Source: Clostridiaceae bacterium | Lineage (GTDB): Bacteria; Bacillota; Clostridia; Oscillospirales; Acutalibacteraceae | Length of the DNA: 8,034 nt | Reading direction: 5' to 3' | Assembly: GCA_016292575.1 (NCBI GenBank) | Contig: JAEDIH010000082.1 | Span: 1-8,034, forward strand | In this document: one piece after another, positions 1 through 6,007 of the stretch | Position numbering within the stretch: the first letter of the stretch is position 1 | How the letters are laid out: each line of letters begins with the position of its first letter | Program-made: the position numbers and the translations under genes | Notes under the pieces: model-generated | What the model was told of the DNA's origin: nothing | The model's input: the letters and a program-made list of their open reading frames with translations, nothing else | Database searches by the model: none

Positions 1-95
1 ACGGCGTAATTGCCGAGGAGGGCAAGGCAAAGGACGTTATTGAAAATCCTCAGTCCGACCGCCTCAAAGCGTTTTTAAGCAAAATCTCCGATTGA
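1..95 (+). CDS. C-terminal end of a polar amino acid ABC transporter ATPase (GlnQ-like), partial
   Basis: The window opens inside a gene. Reading from base 3, about 30 codons run to a TGA at 93-95. The peptide has the pattern G-V-I-x-E-E-G, then E-N-P-x-x-x-R-x-K-A-F-L-S-K. This is the usual tail of GlnQ/HisP-type ATPases, which energise uptake of polar amino acids from the cytoplasmic face of the membrane. The family ending normally reads G.I.EEG.P.E.F..P...R...FL. No Walker motif lies within the window, so the assignment rests on this tail alone. A strong terminator follows 12 bp after the stop, so this is the last gene of its operon. Another ABC ATPase subfamily is possible but less likely. 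Confidence 0.72.
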   Translation, partial: GVIAEEGKAKDVIENPQSDRLKAFLSKISD

Positions 96-106
96 ATATT
101 GTTACC

Positions 107-146
107 AAGGGCTGTTCTGATGTGGTTTCAGAGCAGCCTTTTTTTT
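107..146 (+). terminator. Rho-independent terminator of the ABC transporter operon
   Basis: GGCTGTTCTGA (110-120) pairs with TCAGAGCAGCC (128-138), 11 bp with one G-U pair and a 7-nt loop. Eight T follow (139-146). The A/G bases at 107-109 can extend the stem into the T tract. The position just after the stop at 95 fits the end of the operon. Confidence 0.92.
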
Positions 147-231
147 GACGGTATGAAGAACTTAATTGATAATGCCGGTCTGCATTTGCAATTTCCGGTA
201 TAAATATGTCTGCACCTTGCTGAAAAAACAG

Positions 232-260
232 TTGACCTGCGGAAAAATAACAGGTATAAT
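232..260 (+). promoter_or_regulatory. Sigma-A-type promoter of the GH3 gene
   Basis: TTGACC (232-237), a 17-bp spacer and TATAAT (255-260). The start of transcription would be near 267, giving a leader of about 25 nt. The ribosome binding site GGAGG at 282-286 lies 6 nt before the ATG at 293. I see no operator-like palindrome, so expression may be constitutive or controlled by something I cannot recognise. Confidence 0.85.
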
Positions 261-292
261 TGAAACGATATAATTTATTATGGAGGTAAATT

Positions 293-2740
293 ATGAAGTA
301 TCAGGAAATTATAGACAAGCTGACTCTTGAAGAAAAAGCGTCTCTTTGCTCGGGAAAGGATTTCTGGCATACAAAAGGCATTGAACGCCTTGACATTCCG
401 TCTGTCATGCTCACCGACGGCCCACACGGTCTGAGAAAAAAAGACGAGAAGAGCAAAGGCTCAAGTCTTGAAAATTCCGTTCCGGCAACCTGCTTTCCCA
501 CCGCCGTAACAACAGCGTCCTCGTGGGACCCCGAGCTGCTTTATAAAATGGGCGAGGCTCTCGGTGAAGAATGCCTTGCCGAGCGCGTCAGCGTTCTCCT
601 CGGCCCCGGAGTTAACATGAAACGTTCTCCGCTTTGCGGAAGAAACTTTGAATATTTTTCCGAGGATCCCCTCCTTGCCGGCGAGGTTGCCGCAGGTCTC
701 ATTAACGGCGTTCAGTCAAAGGGCGTTGGAACCTCGCTCAAGCACTTTGCAACCAACAATCAGGAAATGCGCCGTATGTCGGTTGACAGCGTTGTTGACG
801 AGCGCGCCTTGCGTGAAATTTACCTCACCGCTTTTGAAATTGCCGTAAAAAAAGGTAAGCCGTGGACAGTTATGAACGCTTATAACAAGCTTAACGGCAT
901 CTACTGCTCCGACAACGAGGAACTTCAGCAGACCATTCTGCGCGACGAATGGGGCTTTGACGGCGTTGTTGTTACCGACTGGGGCGCAGCAAACGACCGC
1001 GTTCAGGGCATAATTGCCGGCAACGACCTTGAAATGCCAACCTCCGGCGGCTATAACGACAAAAAGATTGCGGACGCCGTGCGCAGAGGTAAGCTTTCGG
1101 TTGAAATGCTCGACAGGCGCGTTGACGCACTTCTTGACCTTATTTTTAAGTCTGAAAAAAGTCTCGGCTGCTATACCTACGACAAAAAAGCGCACCATGA
1201 GCTTGCCCGCAAGATTGCGGCGCAGTCAATGGTGCTGCTCAAGAACGACGACGGCATTCTTCCGCTTAAAAAGGGTCAGAAAATTGCCGTTATCGGCGAA
1301 CTTGCAAGGTCTCCGCGCTATCAGGGCGCAGGCTCATCTCAGATTAACCCGACCGAGCTTTCGGACGCTTTCAGCGCACTTGTCAAAGAGGGCTTCCAGC
1401 CGCGCTATGCTCCCGGCTACGACAAAAAGAGCAGCGGAATTTCGCAGCTTCTCATCAATGACGCCTGCGACCTTGCAAAAAAGAGCGACGTTGTTCTCCT
1501 TTTCATCGGTCTGACCGAGGAATATGAAGCCGAGGGCTACGACAGAACAACGCTTGAGCTTCCTGCCGCCCATAACCGCCTTGCAGAGGAAATCTGCGAG
1601 GTCTGCGATAATGTTGTTGTTGTCCTTTCCGGCGGTTCGCCCGTAACAATGCCGTGGCTTTCAAAGGTCAAGGGCGTTCTTAACTCCTATCTCGGCGGTC
1701 AGGCGGGCGGCGAAGCGGTTGCGGACATTCTTTCCGGAAAGCAGAACCCCTGCGGAAAGCTTGCGGAAACCTATCCGCTCTCGCTGTCGGATACCCAGTG
1801 CGTCAATTATTATCCCGGCACGGTTATGACTACCGAATACAGAGACAGCGTCTATATCGGCTACAGATATTACGACACCGCAAAGAAGGACGTCCTCTTC
1901 CCGTTCGGCTTCGGTCTTTCATATACCGAGTTCAAATATTCCGCCCTGAAGCTTTCAAAGAAAAAACTCAAGGATACCGATACTATCACCGTTTCGTTCA
2001 AGGTTAAGAATGTCGGTTCCGTTGCCGGCGCGGAAATTTCACAGGTCTATGTTTCGGACACCGAAAGCACAATCTACCGTCCGGCAAAGGAGCTCAGGGG
2101 CTTTGCAAAGACTTACCTTGAGCCGGGCGAGGAAAAGACGGTTACCGTTGAGCTTTCAAAGCGCGCGTTTGCTTATTACAATGTGAACATTCACGACTGG
2201 CACGTTGAAAGTGGCGAATTTGAAATTCTTGTCGGCGCTTCAAGCCGCGATATAAAGCTCAAGGGCAAGGTTACCGTAGAATCTACCGCGGAAAATGTTA
2301 CCGTTCCCGATTACAGGGCAGTCGCTCCCGAATATTACACCGGAGACGTTCAGTCGGTTTCCGATGAAGCCTTTACCGCCGTTCTCGGTCATGAAATTCC
2401 GTCCCCGGTGAGAGGAAACGAGCCGTTTACTTTGCTTGATTCGCTTGAGCGCACCAAGGACTCAAAGTGGGGCAGAAGAATCAATACCGTTATTGACAAG
2501 GCGCTCAACCTTGTTTTCAAGGAGAGCAACTCAACGGTTGACATGGTCAAGGCAATGGCTCTTCAGATTCCCATCAGGAACTTTATCACCATGAGCAGCG
2601 GCGTATTTACCGAGGAAATGGCAAACGGACTTCTCATGATTCTCAACGATGGAGAAAGTACGGTCAAGGGTGCCGGAAAAATCCTTGCAGGACTTGGAGG
2701 CGCCGTTATGAAGCTTCCTGCTTTGCTTAAAATGGTCTGA
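293..2740 (+). CDS. Glycoside hydrolase family 3, probable intracellular beta-glucosidase
   Basis: The 815-residue protein has GH3 architecture: an N-terminal TIM barrel (about 1-290), an alpha/beta sandwich domain (about 310-545), a fibronectin-III-like domain (about 565-662) and a C-terminal extension (about 665-815). Visible motifs are TDGPHGLR (41-48), the substrate-binding SLKHF (148-152), and VVVTDWG with the predicted nucleophile Asp229. EAEGYDR (412-418) probably supplies the acid/base Glu414. FPFGFGLSYT (537-546) is the usual motif before the FnIII domain. There is no signal peptide, so it should cleave imported beta-linked oligosaccharides or glycosides in the cytosol. The start is fixed by GGAGG six bases upstream. 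The gene stands alone between two terminators, with no sugar transporter or sugar regulator next to it. The family assignment is firm. Substrate is not: GH3 enzymes of this form also include beta-xylosidases and arabinosidases. The extension resembles that of other clostridial GH3 enzymes and its role is unclear to me. Confidence 0.93.
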   Translation: MKYQEIIDKLTLEEKASLCSGKDFWHTKGIERLDIPSVMLTDGPHGLRKKDEKSKGSSLENSVPATCFPTAVTTASSWDPELLYKMGEALGEECLAERVSVLLGPGVNMKRSPLCGRNFEYFSEDPLLAGEVAAGLINGVQSKGVGTSLKHFATNNQEMRRMSVDSVVDERALREIYLTAFEIAVKKGKPWTVMNAYNKLNGIYCSDNEELQQTILRDEWGFDGVVVTDWGAANDRVQGIIAGNDLEMPTSGGYNDKKIADAVRRGKLSVEMLDRRVDALLDLIFKSEKSLGCYTYDKKAHHELARKIAAQSMVLLKNDDGILPLKKGQKIAVIGELARSPRYQGAGSSQINPTELSDAFSALVKEGFQPRYAPGYDKKSSGISQLLINDACDLAKKSDVVLLFIGLTEEYEAEGYDRTTLELPAAHNRLAEEICEVCDNVVVVLSGGSPVTMPWLSKVKGVLNSYLGGQAGGEAVADILSGKQNPCGKLAETYPLSLSDTQCVNYYPGTVMTTEYRDSVYIGYRYYDTAKKDVLFPFGFGLSYTEFKYSALKLSKKKLKDTDTITVSFKVKNVGSVAGAEISQVYVSDTESTIYRPAKELRGFAKTYLEPGEEKTVTVELSKRAFAYYNVNIHDWHVESGEFEILVGASSRDIKLKGKVTVESTAENVTVPDYRAVAPEYYTGDVQSVSDEAFTAVLGHEIPSPVRGNEPFTLLDSLERTKDSKWGRRINTVIDKALNLVFKESNSTVDMVKAMALQIPIRNFITMSSGVFTEEMANGLLMILNDGESTVKGAGKILAGLGGAVMKLPALLKMV

Positions 2741-2764
2741 AAATTGTAAAGCGAATAAAAACAA

Positions 2765-2795
2765 GGGGCTGTCCGTGCGGGCAGCCCTCTTTGCT
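2765..2795. terminator. Bidirectional terminator between GH3 and GDPD genes
   Basis: GGGCTGTCC (2766-2774) pairs with GGGCAGCCC (2779-2787) around a 4-nt loop, with one G-U pair. The + side is followed by a pyrimidine-rich but interrupted T tract (CTTTGCTTTGCATTTTT). The - side is followed by TTGTTTTTA. It lies 25 bp after the GH3 stop and 24 bp after the convergent GDPD stop, so it can serve both genes. Confidence 0.82.
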
Positions 2796-2810
2796 TTGCA
2801 TTTTTCTGTT

Positions 2811-3530
2811 TTATCTGAGAACCTCAATCATTCTGTCCGGGAAGTTGCCGATAAGTGCGTCAACGCCCATTGCGGAAAGGCGTTTGATATCGTCATACTC
2901 GTTGACCGTCCAGGTGTTGATCTCGCAGCCGGCGTCATGCATTTCCTTGACTGTTTCCGGCGAAAGGAAGCAGTGAATGGGGTGACAGCACTGAACGCGG
3001 TTTTCGGCGGTGTACTTTCCGTAATTGATAAGCCAGCTTTCCGAAAGGAAGCCGCGCTTAATTTCCGGAGCAATTTTTTCGCAGCGCAGAACCGAGTAAT
3101 GGTTGAACGAGGAAAGAATAATCTTCTTTTCAAGTCCGAATTCGCGTATCATGTCAATAACGCGCTGCTCAATCGTAGGATACTCAAAAATTCCGGTCTT
3201 CAGCTCAATGTTTGTGATAATATCGGTATCCTTGACAAGCTCAAAGTATTCGCGCAGGGTCGGAATTTCGTTGAAGCCGTAAACGCCCTTGAAGCCTGCG
3301 GAGTAATCAAACCTGCGCAGCTCTTCAAAGGTCATGTCCCTGACAAGACCCTGACCGTTTGCGGTGCGCTTGATGTCCTCATCGTGGATAATTACAAGTA
3401 CGTTGTCCTTGGTAAGGTGGACGTCAAGCTCAATACCGTCGCAGCCGATTTCGACCGCTTTTTTAAAGGCGAGCATTGTGTTTTCGGGATATTTGCCCGA
3501 AAAGCCTCTGTGAGCAAAAATTTTTGACAT
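2811..3530 (-). CDS. Glycerophosphodiester phosphodiesterase (GDPD family, UgpQ-like)
   Basis: The 239-residue protein hydrolyses glycerophosphodiesters such as glycerophosphocholine to sn-glycerol 3-phosphate and an alcohol, a step in recycling phospholipid headgroups. The GDPD signature is complete: AHRGFSG with His7-Arg8, PENT (15-18), ELDVHLT with Glu34, Asp36 and His38, a second catalytic histidine in IIHDE (His49), and NIELK with Glu109 and Lys111. These are the usual catalytic and divalent-metal residues. TWTVN (206-210) is the normal C-terminal motif. The usual T-D/N before F/R-P-D reads G-N here (228-229), a minor departure. With no signal peptide and about 240 residues, it matches the soluble cytoplasmic UgpQ type rather than the exported GlpQ type. 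The start is supported by the weak ribosome binding site AGAAGTGA upstream. It has its own promoter and an 85-nt leader, and no glycerol phosphate transporter is adjacent. Confidence 0.93.
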   Translation of the reverse strand: MSKIFAHRGFSGKYPENTMLAFKKAVEIGCDGIELDVHLTKDNVLVIIHDEDIKRTANGQGLVRDMTFEELRRFDYSAGFKGVYGFNEIPTLREYFELVKDTDIITNIELKTGIFEYPTIEQRVIDMIREFGLEKKIILSSFNHYSVLRCEKIAPEIKRGFLSESWLINYGKYTAENRVQCCHPIHCFLSPETVKEMHDAGCEINTWTVNEYDDIKRLSAMGVDALIGNFPDRMIEVLR

Positions 3531-3553
3531 TGTAAATCACTTCTTTTAAAAAT

Positions 3554-3615
3554 TTTCGGCAAAAGTCTGCCTTTGGAGCCGGTGAGGCAGAACGCCGGTG
3601 CGAGTCTCGCCGGTC
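3554..3615 (-). promoter_or_regulatory. Structured 5' leader of the GDPD gene
   Basis: The predicted transcript starts near 3615 and carries about 85 nt before the start codon. It contains hairpin A (CCGG and CGAG at 3595-3604 with CTCG and CCGG at 3606-3613) and hairpin B (CTGCCT 3567-3572 with AGGCAG 3585-3590). The lower strand of B can instead pair as GGCA/TGCC with bases near 3557-3560, just before a short U run. GCCGGT occurs three times (3578, 3594, 3609). It does not match a riboswitch class that I know, and it may be only a stabilising leader. Confidence 0.4.
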
Positions 3616-3621
3616 ACACTG

Positions 3622-3649
3622 ATTATACACAAAAACAGGATTTTTTCAA
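3622..3649 (-). promoter_or_regulatory. Sigma-A-type promoter of the GDPD gene
   Basis: On the - strand, TTGAAA (3644-3649), a 16-bp spacer and TATAAT (3622-3627). It lies directly downstream of the terminator of the preceding - strand gene, so the GDPD gene is an independent transcription unit. Confidence 0.75.
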
Positions 3650-3672
3650 GATATAATTGTATTTTTGCGCAG

Positions 3673-3708
3673 AAAAAACGATCTGCCGCAGAAAGAGGCA
3701 GACCGTTT
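3673..3708 (-). terminator. Rho-independent terminator of the small secreted protein gene
   Basis: On the - strand, AACGGTCTGCC (3697-3707) pairs with GGCAGATCGTT (3677-3687), 11 bp with one G-U pair and a 9-nt loop, ending in a U run (A's at 3673-3678 on the + strand). It starts about 20 bp after the stop at 3728. Confidence 0.9.
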
Positions 3709-3727
3709 GGAGTTGATTGCGTTTTGC

Positions 3728-3994
3728 TTAAAAGTAACGGTTGTTCGGAACGGGCGGAATTTCCGGAGCGGGCTTTCCGAGGAAAACATCGTAGAAAATG
3801 TACTTGAAGAAAGCGCCGACCGATTGCCAGAAGCTGACGATCAGCTCAAAGAAAGTTGTTTTTGAATACTCTTCGTCAATATCCTCGGCAACGGTGGTAT
3901 CCTCGGCAAAAACACTGAATGCGCCGGAAAAAGCCGAAAGCGAAAGAGTAAGCACAAGAACAAAAGCGATGAGTTTTTTAAGTGTTTTATTCAT
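3728..3994 (-). CDS. Small secreted peptide of unknown function (88 aa) under a PerR-type operator
   Basis: I do not recognise this protein. The start at 3994 (Met-Asn-Lys) is chosen because a perfect AGGAGG (4001-4006) sits 6 nt upstream. The longer reading frame to 4057 would begin upstream of the predicted transcription start. Residues 1-30 form a classic Sec signal peptide: a basic N-region (KTLKK), a hydrophobic core (about 9-26) and a V-F-A/E-D cleavage site after residue 30. The mature part would be only 58 residues: an acidic N-terminus (31-43), an aromatic-rich, probably amphipathic helix (about 46-73, many F/Y/W/I), and a proline-rich tail (75-83). It has no cysteine, lipobox, sortase motif or metal-binding motif. 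The helix suggests loose membrane association or an assembly role, which is inference. The gene is monocistronic, with its own promoter, operator and terminator. Confidence 0.8.
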   Translation of the reverse strand: MNKTLKKLIAFVLVLTLSLSAFSGAFSVFAEDTTVAEDIDEEYSKTTFFELIVSFWQSVGAFFKYIFYDVFLGKPAPEIPPVPNNRYF

Positions 3995-4007
3995 ATGTAT
4001 CCTCCTT

Positions 4008-4035
4008 ATTATAAGATGTCTTATAATCATTATAA
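4008..4035. promoter_or_regulatory. PerR-box operator plus adjoining half-site palindrome
   Basis: Bases 4021-4035 read TTATAATCATTATAA, matching all 15 positions of the Bacillus subtilis PerR consensus TTATAATNATTATAA (a 7-1-7 Fur-family operator). It overlaps the -10 element (4029-4034) and probable start site of the small secreted protein promoter, so a bound repressor would block transcription. A third half-site (4008-4014) makes a second, 9-bp dyad with the first: ATTATAAGA (4008-4016), TG, TCTTATAAT (4019-4027). This one reaches almost to the ribosome binding site. PerR senses peroxide through metal-catalysed oxidation, so derepression by peroxide is the expected behaviour. Confidence 0.82.
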
Positions 4036-4057
4036 CCATAAAGGCAAAGCAAGTCAA
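4029..4057 (-). promoter_or_regulatory. Sigma-A-type promoter of the small secreted protein gene
   Basis: On the - strand, TTGACT (4052-4057), a 17-bp spacer and a perfect TATAAT (4029-4034). Transcription should start near 4022, inside the PerR-type operator, giving a leader of about 28 nt. Near-consensus strength together with an overlapping operator is the typical arrangement for a tightly repressed, strongly inducible gene. Confidence 0.87.
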
Positions 4058-4087
4058 GATTTTTTAATACTTTTCACATCGGAAAGT

Positions 4088-4107
4088 TAAACTTTGTTCA
4101 AAGTTTA
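4088..4107. repeat. Perfect palindrome across the stop codon of the FnIII gene
   Basis: TAAACTTTG (4088-4096), TT, CAAAGTTTA (4099-4107): 9-bp arms with a 2-bp centre, containing the TGA stop (4098-4100) of the - strand gene. No U run follows on either strand, and a 2-nt loop must open to 4-6 nt, so it is a poor intrinsic terminator. It may protect the 3' end of the mRNA. Confidence 0.5.
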
Positions 4108-5009
4108 TAGTTGACAAGCACGCTTTCGGTCTTTTTGCCGAACCATTCTCTGCCGTTTACTGTTTTGCAACAGCCGATCTTGTAGTATGCGGCTCTTTCG
4201 CCGCTTTCACCCTTGCTCTCGAGGGTAAGAGTCGTGCCGTTTTTTGTGCGCGCAACTTCCCTGAACTCTCCGTCCTTTGTGCTGCTTTTGTAAAGGATAT
4301 AGCACGAAACGCCTGCGGTCATGCGGTATTCAAAGGAAACTTTTTTGAAAAGTCCGCGCCTTACTCGCAGTATTTCGGTGCTGTCAACGCAAACAAAGCA
4401 CTCCTCTTTGCCCGTGTTGCTGTATATGCGCGCCTGCGGAAGAAGAGATGACGAGCCGCCGGGCGCGGCACTCATGTCGGGAATGTAGCTTTGAACGTTG
4501 TAATAGTATACCTGACCGGAGGTTGCGGTGTTATCGGTAAAAGAAAGCTCCCCTGCCTTTGTTTCGCCGCGCACAACGGATTCATTCATTTCCTCAAGGC
4601 GGCGGTTGATAACATAGCCCGCAGCGTTTTTATCGTTTTCCCAGGTGATGCGGACTTTCCCGAACGACGGGCTTTCAATTTTGGTGATGTTGACAGCCGG
4701 AACGGACGATATGTTGACCGCGCGCGCAGCGCCCTTTTTGGAAAGCGGACGCAGCTTGCCCTCAACGGCTTTGAGCGCATTGATGCGGTACTGATAAACG
4801 CCGTCCCTGTCCTCCCTTTTGCAGGTGAAGGAGGTGACTTTGGCGTCCACCGCGCCGATTTTTACAAACTTGTCCTTTTCGCGGTCATAGCGTTCAATAT
4901 TATATCCGGTGGCTTCTTTGACCTCTTTCCACGAAAGCTCAACGGTTCTTTCGTCGGTAACGTCGGCAAAAACGATTTCGGGTTTGGTTTTCAAAACTTC
5001 TTTAGCCAT
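4098..5009 (-). CDS. Protein of three fibronectin type III-like domains, no export signal
   Basis: The 303-residue protein seems to consist entirely of three beta-sandwich repeats: about 9-98, 104-197 and 203-303. Repeats 1 and 2 show the FnIII core: a strand-B tryptophan (Trp27 in V-E-L-S-W, Trp123 in V-R-I-T-W), a strand-C G-Y (35-36 and 131-132), and a late Y-x-Y/Y-Y strand (72-74, 168-170). Repeat 3 has Phe226 at the tryptophan position but keeps the Y-I-L-Y and Y-Y-K-I strands. FnIII domains usually mediate binding or act as spacers in secreted clostridial proteins. Here no signal peptide, membrane segment or catalytic domain is seen. An in-frame TAA six codons upstream excludes a missed N-terminal signal. 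The start has AGAGGA about 7 nt upstream. The gene lies 29 bp downstream of nagB in the same direction with no terminator between, so it is probably cotranscribed. Function is unknown, and a link to amino sugar metabolism is only positional. Confidence 0.8.
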   Translation of the reverse strand: MAKEVLKTKPEIVFADVTDERTVELSWKEVKEATGYNIERYDREKDKFVKIGAVDAKVTSFTCKREDRDGVYQYRINALKAVEGKLRPLSKKGAARAVNISSVPAVNITKIESPSFGKVRITWENDKNAAGYVINRRLEEMNESVVRGETKAGELSFTDNTATSGQVYYYNVQSYIPDMSAAPGGSSSLLPQARIYSNTGKEECFVCVDSTEILRVRRGLFKKVSFEYRMTAGVSCYILYKSSTKDGEFREVARTKNGTTLTLESKGESGERAAYYKIGCCKTVNGREWFGKKTESVLVNYKL

Positions 5010-5038
5010 TCTTATTTCCTCTTGTTAAATGCTTAATA

Positions 5039-5761
5039 TCATAAAAGCTTTGCGCTTTCCCTGTCAAGATAAATGACGGCGTTGCTGTGGTTTTGAAGCA
5101 CGGACGCCGGACAGGACGGGGTGACCTCGCCTTTTATCATTTTAAAAACGGCGTTCGCCTTGCTTTCGCCCGTGGCGATGAGAAGGATTTTTTTAGCCCT
5201 CATGATATCGCCGATACCCATTGTCAGTGCGTAGCCGGGCATTTTTTTGTCCTTGAAATATTTGCTGTTGGAGTTAATTGTGCTTTGGGTGAGCTTAACC
5301 TTGAACGGTCCGTCGGAAAAGCTGTCCGACGGCTCGTTGAAGCCGATGTGACCGTTTGTGCCGATTCCAAGCAGCTGAATGTCTATCCCCCCGGCGGCGG
5401 CAATTTTTTCTGAATATTCGCGGCAGCTTTTTTCGCTTTCAGTCTCATCACCGGAGAGAAAGTTAACTCTTGAAAAATCAATGTCGGTTTTGCCGAAAAG
5501 GTTTTCTTTCATAAAGCGGAAATAGCTGTTTTCATCATCGCGCGTAAGACCGCAGTATTCGTCAAGATTAAAGGTTGTAATGCTTTTGAAGCTGACCTCA
5601 CCGTTTTCATAGGCTTCGATCATGCGCTTATAGGTTTCAATGGGCGAAGCTCCTGTGGCAAAGCCGAGCACGGCTTTCGGATTTCTTTTAACTTCATCAA
5701 TGATTATTGACGAGACTGCTTTTGAAATTTCAAAAGTGTTTTCCATAACACGGACTTCCAT
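5039..5761 (-). CDS. nagB: Glucosamine-6-phosphate deaminase
   Basis: The 240-residue protein converts glucosamine 6-phosphate to fructose 6-phosphate and ammonia, feeding amino sugars from mucin, chitin or cell wall recycling into glycolysis. Family motifs are clear: L-G-F-A-T-G-A-S-P (32-40, phosphate-binding loop), T-F-N-L-D-E-Y (63-69) with catalytic Asp67, and G-I-G-T-N-G-H-I-G-F-N-E-P (132-144) with His138 and Glu143. Asn136 replaces the Asp of the E. coli enzyme, as in Bacillus NagB. A-L-T-M-G-I (178-183) and S-K-A-N-A-V (200-205) are also typical. At 240 residues it is the short Gram-positive form, without the C-terminal extension of the allosteric E. coli enzyme (266). The start is supported by the purine-rich AAGGAAGTGG upstream, though Met6 is an alternative. 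No nagA or PTS gene is adjacent. The FnIII gene follows after 29 bp. Confidence 0.95.
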   Translation of the reverse strand: MEVRVMENTFEISKAVSSIIIDEVKRNPKAVLGFATGASPIETYKRMIEAYENGEVSFKSITTFNLDEYCGLTRDDENSYFRFMKENLFGKTDIDFSRVNFLSGDETESEKSCREYSEKIAAAGGIDIQLLGIGTNGHIGFNEPSDSFSDGPFKVKLTQSTINSNSKYFKDKKMPGYALTMGIGDIMRAKKILLIATGESKANAVFKMIKGEVTPSCPASVLQNHSNAVIYLDRESAKLL

Positions 5762-5788
5762 TTTTTATCCACTTCCTTTTTCGACCAT

Positions 5789-5817
5789 ATCATACCACAT
5801 ATGAGTAAATTTTACAA
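5789..5817 (-). promoter_or_regulatory. Extended -10 promoter of the nagB operon
   Basis: On the - strand, TTGTAA (5812-5817), a 17-bp spacer and TATGAT (5789-5794), with TG one base upstream (TGgTATGAT, an extended -10). Transcription would start near 5782, about 20 nt before the nagB start codon. No obvious NagR/GntR operator is seen. Confidence 0.7.
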
Positions 5818-5823
5818 TTATTT

Positions 5824-5847
5824 AAAAAAGGGGGCAATTTTTGCCCC
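5824..5847 (-). terminator. Rho-independent terminator upstream of the nagB promoter
   Basis: On the - strand, GGGGCAA (5841-5847) and TTGCCCC (5831-5837) form a 7-bp perfect stem with a 3-nt loop, followed by one C and six U (5824-5829). It insulates nagB from - strand transcription from the right, either from the promoter at 5859-5888 or from rarA, which has no good terminator of its own. Confidence 0.85.
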
Positions 5848-5858
5848 GCAACATTTTA

Positions 5859-5888
5859 ATTATATTACACTTTAACGCTTCAAGTCAA
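5859..5888 (-). promoter_or_regulatory. Promoter-like element reading straight into the terminator
   Basis: On the - strand, TTGACT (5883-5888), an 18-bp spacer and TATAAT (5859-5864). Initiation would be near 5852, only about 5 nt before the terminator stem begins at 5847, so the product would be about 30 nt. The motif is good but the arrangement is odd. It may be a chance match in AT-rich DNA, a source of a tiny RNA, or an attenuated distal nagB promoter. Confidence 0.45.
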
Positions 5889-5972
5889 TACAAAAACCAA
5901 AAGATATCCGCCGCAAGGAAAAGTTTGTATATCTGCACATTTTATAGCTCTATCTTTCGTGAAATTTGCGAA

Positions 5973-6001
5973 TTGAAAAGAAAGGGAGCTTTTGATATAT
6001 T
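5973..6001 (+). promoter_or_regulatory. Extended -10 promoter for the candidate structured RNA
   Basis: TTGAAA (5973-5978), a 17-bp spacer and TATATT (5996-6001) preceded by TGa (extended -10). Transcription would start near 6008, exactly at the first copy of the direct repeat. A second + strand candidate, TTGACA (6115-6120) with 18 bp to TATTTA (6139-6144), lies inside the RNA and is weaker. Confidence 0.6.
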
Positions 6002-6007
6002 ATAGAC

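Noticed and set aside
716..1198. 160-codon frame on the - strand inside the GH3 gene
   Set aside because: It is an antisense shadow of the conserved GH3 catalytic domain with no start signals.
2775..3527. 250-codon open frame on the + strand opposite the GDPD gene
   Set aside because: It is the complement of a complete GDPD with all catalytic motifs, has no ribosome binding site and resembles no family. Its N-terminus runs through the bidirectional terminator.
3594..3615. T-arm-like sequence GGTGCGAGTC suggesting a tRNA remnant
   Set aside because: The flanking bases do not form a 5-bp T stem, and no anticodon or acceptor arm can be drawn. It is better explained by the leader hairpin.
3995..4057. 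Upstream start at 4057 for the small secreted protein
   Set aside because: It lies upstream of the predicted transcription start and operator, and would put 21 extra residues before a normal signal peptide.
4088..4107. Palindrome at the FnIII stop codon as an intrinsic terminator
   Set aside because: The stem is AT-rich, the loop minimal and no U run follows on either strand.
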